From Coriobacteriaceae bacterium (lineage in GTDB: Bacteria > Actinomycetota > Coriobacteriia > Coriobacteriales > QAMH01): a DNA stretch of 6,394 nt. The DNA lies in assembly GCA_004553405.1 (NCBI GenBank), contig SFLO01000046.1:1-6394 (forward strand), in the 5' to 3' direction. The notes beneath the pieces are model-generated. The model did no database searches and was not told the origin of the DNA. It saw only the letters and a list, made by a program, of their open reading frames with translations. Every line of letters starts with the position of its first letter. The first letter of the stretch is position 1. Below are positions 1 to 6,394 of this stretch, in pieces. Both the position numbers and the translations under genes were made by a program.

Positions 1-273
1 GAGCTCCTCTTCGGGGATGTAGCCCAGCTCGGCCAGGGCGGCATAGAGCACGGGTGCCGCATGGCCCTTGCAGAGGATGAAGCGGTCCCTGGAGGGGTCG
101 CTGGGGTCATCGGGGTTGACGTTCATGACACCACCGAAGTAGAGGGTGGCGACGATGTCTGCTGCAGAGAGGCTGCCGCCCGGATGGCCGCTGCCTGCCT
201 CGTGCAGCATCTTGATGATGTTAACGCGCATGTTGGTGGCGCGCGCCTGGATATCGGCGGGACTGTTAGTCAC
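1..273 (-). CDS. tkt: Transketolase N-terminal subunit (partial, 3' end beyond left edge)
   Basis: This is the N-terminal, thiamine-diphosphate-binding half of transketolase, which moves two-carbon ketol units between sugar phosphates in the cytoplasmic pentose phosphate pathway. Ninety-one codons are visible. Residues 28-40 read [13 protein letters not shown], with His30 matching the cofactor-binding SGHPG element. Residues 62-74 read [13 protein letters not shown], with His71 matching the second conserved active-site histidine; a Cys sits where Ser is usual before KGH. The GGSLSAAD and KGHAAP wording is typical of split transketolases made as two subunits, rather than the roughly 660-residue single chain. 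A separate C-terminal subunit gene is therefore expected just past the left edge. The start is GTG at 273, chosen because an AGAGAGGA ribosome binding site lies 6 nt upstream; an in-frame ATG at 231 would lose a conserved-looking helix. The gene lies 212 nt downstream of prfB and probably has its own promoter. Confidence 0.9.
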   Translation of the reverse strand, partial: MTNSPADIQARATNMRVNIIKMLHEAGSGHPGGSLSAADIVATLYFGGVMNVNPDDPSDPSRDRFILCKGHAAPVLYAALAELGYIPEEEL

Positions 274-279
274 GACGAG

Positions 280-287
280 TCCTCTCT
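280..287 (-). promoter_or_regulatory. Ribosome binding site deciding the GTG start of transketolase
   Basis: On the minus strand the sequence reads AGAGAGGA, then six bases, then GTG (273-271). The purine run and spacing are near ideal. The later ATG at 231 has no comparable site, so GTG is preferred. Confidence 0.6.
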
Positions 288-306
288 CTCGAAGGTAGAC
301 CCCGCG

Positions 307-312
307 ATTGTA
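307..312 (-). promoter_or_regulatory. Putative -10 element upstream of the transketolase gene
   Basis: The minus strand reads TACAAT here, five of six matches to the TATAAT consensus, preceded by CT. It lies about 34 bases before the GTG start, which would give a leader of roughly 25-30 nt. The region 17 bases upstream is GC-rich and has no convincing -35 box. This is a single-hexamer match and only suggestive, though a promoter is plausible because a 212-nt gap separates this gene from prfB. Confidence 0.3.
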
Positions 313-354
313 AGCGCAGCCCGCACGGCCCGCAGAGAGGACTTTCAGAATTCG

Positions 355-382
355 CGGAGCCGGCAGCGGGGGTGCTCAGGCC
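355..382. repeat. 28-bp direct repeat, copy in the prfB-transketolase spacer
   Basis: This copy is identical over 28 bases to 465-492 and starts 110 bp away from it. It lies wholly in non-coding DNA. On the minus strand it begins GGCCTGAGCACC, so it carries a copy of the last prfB codon and its TGA stop. It has weak self-complementarity (GAGC/GCTC, 4 bp). Confidence 0.85.
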
Positions 383-464
383 TTTGTTGGGCTCGGAGGG
401 GCCCGAGTGCCCCTGATGCCGGTGACGGCCGGAGGGAGCGGCCTGGAGTGCCGTGACTGGAGGT

Positions 465-492
465 CGGAGCCGGCAGCGGGGGTGCTCAGGCC
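465..492. repeat. 28-bp direct repeat, copy overlapping the prfB stop codon
   Basis: This is the second copy of the exact repeat at 355-382, separated from it by an 82-bp unique segment. Seven bases (486-492) lie inside prfB and hold its final Ala codon and TGA; the other 21 are downstream of the gene. Nothing else in the spacer appears to be duplicated. Confidence 0.85.
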
Positions 493-1589
493 CCTCCGAC
501 GCGCCAGCGGTGGTAGCCGACGACAAACTCCTCGATATCGCCGTCGAGGACGGCATCGACGTTGCCGGTCTCGATGCCGCTGCGGAGGTCTTTGACGAGC
601 TGGTAGGGATAGAGGACGTAGTTGCGGATCTGGTGGCCGAAGCCTATCTCGTGCTTGGGGCCGCGAAGCTCATCGACTTGCTCTTGGCGTTTTTGAAGCT
701 CGAGTTGGTAGAGGCGAGCGCGCAGGATCTTCATGGCGGTCTCGCGGTTTTGGATCTGGGACTTTTCGTTTTGGCAGGTCACGACTGTCCCGGTGGGGAG
801 GTGGGTGATGCGGACGGCGGAGTCGGTGGTGTTGACGCACTGGCCGCCGGGTCCGCTGGAGCGGTAGACGTCGATGCGGAGGTCTTCTTGGCGGATGTCG
901 ACCTCGACGTCGTCGGGGAGGACGGGCATGACCTCGACGCCGCCGAAGGTTGTCTGGCGGCGCTTCTGCTGGTCTGTGGGGCTGATGCGCACTAGGCGGT
1001 GGACGCCCATCTCGCTGCGCAGCATACCGTAGGCGTTGCGGCCGGAGACGGTGAAGGTGGCGCGGTCGAGGCCGATGCCCTCGCCGGGCACGACGTCGTT
1101 GAGGGTGACCTTCCATTTCTTGCGCTCGCAGTAGCGAGTGAGCATGCGGAAGAGCATCTCGGTCCAGTCTTGGGCCTCGAGGCCGCCTTGGCCGGGGTTG
1201 ATGGAGACGACGGCGTCTCCGTGGTCGAACTCGCCGTCGAACCAGCTCGAGAGCTCCATGCTGTCTGCGGCTTTGGTGAGGGAGGCGATGCTCGACACGA
1301 CTTCTGCCGCCATGTCCTCGTCGTCGTCTTCAAGGGCGAGCTCGTTGGCGAGCTCGGCGTCTTCGAGGGCAGAGGAGGCTCGGTCGTACTCGGCTATCTC
1401 GTCGCGGAGGGTGGCGGCCTGGCTCATCACGCCCTGGGCCTGCTGCTGGTTATCCCAGAAGCCGGGCTGGGCGGAGAGCTCCTCGAGCTCTTGGAGCTGG
1501 AGGCGCTTGTCATCGATGTGGAGGTAGCCGCCGATCGTCTCGATGCGCTGGCGCAGTGCGGAAAGCTCTTGTTCGTGGTTCTCGATCAT
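486..1589 (-). CDS. prfB: Peptide chain release factor 2 (RF2)
   Basis: RF2 recognises UGA and UAA in the ribosomal A site and triggers release of the finished peptide. The 367 residues match the usual length. An N-terminal helical domain (about 1-110) is followed by the decoding domain, with AYGMLRSEMGVHRLVRISPT at 186-205, and then the catalytic SGPGGQ loop. The GGQ is at residues 248-250 (840-848), followed by CVNTTDSAVRITH. The C-terminal region includes NYVLYPYQLVKDLR. The stop-codon tripeptide, SPF in typical RF2, is SPT here (residues 203-205, bases 975-983), and the following RRQTTF has Gln where E. coli has His. The reading frame is continuous through GYLHID (residues 21-26), where many bacteria carry an in-frame TGA and a +1 frameshift. 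The start ATG at 1589 has GAGGA five bases upstream. The gene follows secA by 84 nt, an arrangement common in bacteria, and ends in TGA, the codon RF2 itself reads. Confidence 0.97.
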   Translation of the reverse strand: MIENHEQELSALRQRIETIGGYLHIDDKRLQLQELEELSAQPGFWDNQQQAQGVMSQAATLRDEIAEYDRASSALEDAELANELALEDDDEDMAAEVVSSIASLTKAADSMELSSWFDGEFDHGDAVVSINPGQGGLEAQDWTEMLFRMLTRYCERKKWKVTLNDVVPGEGIGLDRATFTVSGRNAYGMLRSEMGVHRLVRISPTDQQKRRQTTFGGVEVMPVLPDDVEVDIRQEDLRIDVYRSSGPGGQCVNTTDSAVRITHLPTGTVVTCQNEKSQIQNRETAMKILRARLYQLELQKRQEQVDELRGPKHEIGFGHQIRNYVLYPYQLVKDLRSGIETGNVDAVLDGDIEEFVVGYHRWRVGGA

Positions 1590-1621
1590 CTCAGTCCTCG
1601 GTTGGCGCGGATGGGAAACGC

Positions 1622-1656
1622 AGAGGGGCGGGCGCCCACGGCAAGCCCGCCCCTCT
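1622..1656. terminator. Perfect 12-bp stem-loop between secA and prfB, possible terminator
   Basis: AGAGGGGCGGGC (1622-1633) pairs perfectly with GCCCGCCCCTCT (1645-1656) around an 11-nt loop. On the plus strand the stem runs into TTTCTTTC, a textbook intrinsic terminator shape, although no plus-strand gene is present. On the minus strand, the direction of secA and prfB, it is preceded by an A-rich run and followed only by GCGTTT. It may therefore be bidirectional, partly attenuate secA read-through into prfB, or stop antisense transcripts. The hairpin is certain; the function is inferred. Confidence 0.6.
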
Positions 1657-1673
1657 TTCTTTCAAGTGCGCTC

Positions 1674-4508
<2,835 letters not shown>

Positions 4509-4516
4509 AGTCCATT

Positions 4517-4523
4517 CTTTCCT
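4517..4523 (-). promoter_or_regulatory. Ribosome binding site deciding the secA start
   Basis: The minus strand reads AGGAAAG eight bases before the ATG at 4508. The upstream in-frame GTG (4547) and ATG (4544) lack a comparable purine-rich site, so the 944-residue form is preferred. The first base of this site (4523) is also the last base of the stem-loop at 4523-4546. Confidence 0.6.
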
Positions 4524-4546
4524 GATGAGTACAGAGGTACCCATCA
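4523..4546 (-). promoter_or_regulatory. Stem-loop in the secA leader abutting its ribosome binding site
   Basis: On the minus strand TGATGGGTAC and GTACTCATCA form a 10-bp stem (nine Watson-Crick pairs and one G-U) closed by a CTCT tetraloop. The stem ends at the first base of the AGGAAAG ribosome binding site of secA. It is well placed to affect secA translation, or to act at the DNA level as an operator, but neither role is shown. If a weak TAGAGT (4551-4546) were the -10, the transcript would start inside the stem. Confidence 0.4.
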
Positions 4547-4552
4547 CTCTAG

Positions 4553-4593
4553 CACAGCACCCCTAACGATTCGGTATCGGCAGGGGTGCAGTG
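4553..4593 (-). terminator. Stem-loop between the BTAD regulator and secA, possible terminator
   Basis: GCACCCCT and AGGGGTGC (minus strand) form a perfect 8-bp stem. It extends past one T-T mismatch by three more pairs (CAC/GTG), and an inner CGAT/ATCG pairing makes the loop compact. It begins 26 nt after the stop of the regulator gene. No U-tract follows, so it would have to be a tailless or factor-assisted terminator, or else a processed RNA structure. Both plus-strand arms are equally symmetrical and also lack a T-run. Confidence 0.45.
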
Positions 4594-4618
4594 TCGTGCA
4601 AAGGGCGCAGCAAGCCCG

Positions 4619-6394
4619 TCACAGCGAGAAGGTCTCGGGACCGAGCTTGAGCAGGGAGGGATCGCTTGCGATGAGCTGGTTGTAGAGCATCTGCACCTCC
4701 GCGCACGGGTCGAGCCCGAGCTCATCTCTCAAGTAGGCTCTAAGCTGGAAGTATGTGCGTATCGCCGAGCAGCGCTGCCCAGCACCGATCTGCGCCTTGA
4801 TGAGAGCGGCGTAGACGTCCTCTCTCCGGGAATCCTCGTCTATGGCCTTGCGCGCGAACCACAGGGCCATGCGCGCGTCCCCCGCCTCGAGACTCCTGTG
4901 CGCCGCGGTGATCATGCTGTCGACGAAAACGGAGCGGAAGCGCACCCGCTGACCGTCGATGAACTCGTTTCCCTGTTCGCCGGGCAGCAGGCCCCCGCGG
5001 TAGATGGCCTCCATGCGCGCGTAGATGTCGAGCAGCGTGCCCGCCTCGTCGCGCTCTGTGAGGAGGCGGCGCGCGAGCTGGTCGAACTCCGCCACGTCAG
5101 ACTGCACGAACCTGCTGTTGATGCAGCAGAACTCGCCCCTGCGCGACAGGTAGGGACCCTCCCCCAACAGGGCCTGCACGCGGCTCCAGGCGTTGTAGAA
5201 GTTGTCCAGAGCGCGCTTGCGCGGCAGCTCGGGCCACAGCTGGGCGAAGATCGTTTCGCGCGAGACGTCCCTGCCCTGGTAGAGCACGAGTATCGCGAAG
5301 AGCTGCAACCCGCGCCGCGACCACTTGTTCTCGGGGATGTAGCGCTCGCCCACCACCACGTCGAGCCCGCCGAAGAGGCTCACGTTGACGATCGGCACGC
5401 GCTCGGCAGAAACCTTCGTCGAGGGAAGTCGCTTAGATGACGCCTTCTTGGGCACGGGAGCGACAGGCAACGACGGCGAGCCCGCATCCCAGGGGATCGC
5501 CGCTGCCTCCTTGCCCGAGAGCATGGTGAGCTTGGAGAGGAAGATGCCCGCGGTGTCCATGAGCTTGGAGTCGCGGAAGTCCGCGCTGCGGTTGGTGACG
5601 CCGAAGAAGCCCCCGCGCCAGAGGTCGCAGACCAAGGCGCTCTGGGTGAAGCTGTTGATGCCGCTCTTTCGCAGCATGATGAGCACGCCGCAGCCCACCT
5701 CGTGGACGGCGTTTCTCACCCTGACGCTGTCGATGAACGAGAGCATGTGCAGCGCGAGCCTGAAGGCAGACGTCCCCTGGAAGCGCTCGCTGCAACCCGT
5801 CAGGAGGGTCTCGATGGCCTCCTCCCTCTCTGGGGAGGGCACAGCACCCGATTCCCTGCGGCGCGAGCGCGACGAGGGGGCGAGCCTTCCCTCGAGGACC
5901 CCGAAGCTGCGCACCAGCTCCTCCTCCTCGCAAAGGTCGACCACCGCCGCGAGGAAGTCCGACGCCGACTCCAGCTCGTCTGGGCCGTAGCGCCCCTTCG
6001 CGCACACCGAGGGCGCCCCCTGGGAGAAGGCGAGCAGCGAGAGGTAGGCCATGAGCCGGGAGCCGCCCAGCCCGTCGTCGCCCGCCTGCCCCGCCGGCAC
6101 AAGCTCCATAGCGCGCCGCGCGTAGAAGAGCGACTCGCGCTGGTCTCCCAGCATCCCGCACAGCCACGACCTGATCGCCATGAGCTTGGCATCACCTTCG
6201 AGCGTGCCTTCGCGGCAGCGCTTGAAGAGCTCCTCGAGCAGGCGCACCTCGCCGCGGTCGAGCAGCTCCCAGCCGCACTCGCGCAGCCACGACTCGCAGT
6301 GGTCGTCTGCGCAGAAGACGTCCATGACCCTCCCGGCCCGCTCTGTATCGCCCTTCTCCAGCAGAAGGCCCAGCACCCTCTCGTGGAGGGGGCA
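4619..6394 (-). CDS. BTAD-containing transcriptional regulator (5' end beyond right edge)
   Basis: The open frame runs to the window edge, giving 591 visible residues; the true start is not in the window. Counting from the first visible codon, about 1-300 is helical, cysteine-containing sequence without a recognisable domain or P-loop. Residues 298-334 are a Pro/Ser/Lys-rich linker. Residues 335-430 resemble an OmpR/SARP winged helix, with VSLFGGLDV, the helix SRRGLQLFAILVLYQGRDVS, and AQLWPELPRKRALDNFYNAWSRVQALLG. Residues 433-576 match the all-helical BTAD of SARP regulators, ending DELGLDPCAEVQMLYNQLI. It is therefore probably a cytoplasmic DNA-binding regulator whose N-terminal part senses or oligomerises. 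The DNA-binding unit sits at the C-terminus, unlike classic SARPs, which start with it. An in-frame GTG at 6376 exists, but the frame stays open above it. The gene ends in TGA and is followed by two stem-loops before secA. Its target and signal are unknown. Confidence 0.8.
   Translation of the reverse strand, partial: CPLHERVLGLLLEKGDTERAGRVMDVFCADDHCESWLRECGWELLDRGEVRLLEELFKRCREGTLEGDAKLMAIRSWLCGMLGDQRESLFYARRAMELVPAGQAGDDGLGGSRLMAYLSLLAFSQGAPSVCAKGRYGPDELESASDFLAAVVDLCEEEELVRSFGVLEGRLAPSSRSRRRESGAVPSPEREEAIETLLTGCSERFQGTSAFRLALHMLSFIDSVRVRNAVHEVGCGVLIMLRKSGINSFTQSALVCDLWRGGFFGVTNRSADFRDSKLMDTAGIFLSKLTMLSGKEAAAIPWDAGSPSLPVAPVPKKASSKRLPSTKVSAERVPIVNVSLFGGLDVVVGERYIPENKWSRRGLQLFAILVLYQGRDVSRETIFAQLWPELPRKRALDNFYNAWSRVQALLGEGPYLSRRGEFCCINSRFVQSDVAEFDQLARRLLTERDEAGTLLDIYARMEAIYRGGLLPGEQGNEFIDGQRVRFRSVFVDSMITAAHRSLEAGDARMALWFARKAIDEDSRREDVYAALIKAQIGAGQRCSAIRTYFQLRAYLRDELGLDPCAEVQMLYNQLIASDPSLLKLGPETFSL

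Noticed and set aside
61..456. A plus-strand open frame of 131 codons opposite the transketolase gene and spacer.
   Set aside because: The first part is the complement of conserved transketolase codons and the rest is GC-rich spacer; it has no recognisable protein features.
266..556. A minus-strand open frame of 96 codons bridging the prfB end and the spacer.
   Set aside because: It starts inside prfB in another frame, is rich in Pro/Ser/Arg as expected of random GC-rich sequence, and contains both copies of the 28-bp repeat as chance coding.
453..995. A plus-strand open frame of 180 codons opposite prfB.
   Set aside because: Same in-register antisense effect; the minus strand holds the conserved RF2 catalytic and decoding motifs.
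4509..4547. A 13-residue N-terminal extension of SecA from GTG 4547 or ATG 4544.
   Set aside because: It lacks a ribosome binding site and would be encoded by the leader stem-loop. The ATG at 4508 has AGGAAAG at good spacing and gives a typical SecA N-terminus.
4546..4551. TAGAGT as a secA -10 box.
   Set aside because: Only four of six consensus bases match, there is no -35 at 16-18 nt, and transcription would begin inside the leader stem. It is too weak to list as a feature.
4586..5440. A plus-strand open frame of 284 codons opposite the BTAD domain.
   Set aside because: It is in register with the regulator's codons and ends at a TCA serine codon of that gene. Its composition is shadow-like, and the minus strand shows recognisable winged-helix and BTAD sequence.

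Overview
The window is a GC-rich chromosomal segment in which every supported gene reads on the minus strand. In transcription order from the right edge these are: the 3' part of a large regulator with a bacterial transcriptional activator domain (BTAD); secA (preprotein translocase ATPase); prfB (peptide chain release factor 2); and the first 91 codons of a transketolase N-terminal subunit. The secA-prfB order, the RF2 type without a programmed frameshift, a split transketolase, a SARP/BTAD-like regulator and strong GC bias together suggest a high-GC actinobacterium. My best guess is the Coriobacteriia (Olsenella/Atopobium/Collinsella-like). This is inferred from gene style, not from a search.

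Layout: 1-273, transketolase N-terminal subunit, cut by the left edge. 274-485, gene-free stretch with a putative -10 element and one copy of a 28-bp direct repeat; the second copy overlaps the prfB stop. 486-1589, prfB. 1590-1673, a spacer with a perfect 12-bp inverted repeat. 1674-4508, secA. 4509-4618, a spacer with two stem-loops, one touching the secA ribosome binding site. 4619-6394, the BTAD regulator, whose 5' end lies beyond the right edge. No RNA gene, insertion sequence, CRISPR array or attachment site was seen.

How the genes work together: secA and prfB are housekeeping genes (protein export, and termination at UGA/UAA), and transketolase belongs to the pentose phosphate pathway. 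The regulator is probably a separate unit; nothing in the window shows its target. The observation most worth following is in RF2. The stop-codon-reading tripeptide, normally Ser-Pro-Phe, reads Ser-Pro-Thr, which joins the RF2 first residue to the RF1 third residue. All three stop codons in the window are TGA, so this factor must work on UGA. The rest of the window looks like ordinary core genome, with no sign of a defence or mobile system.
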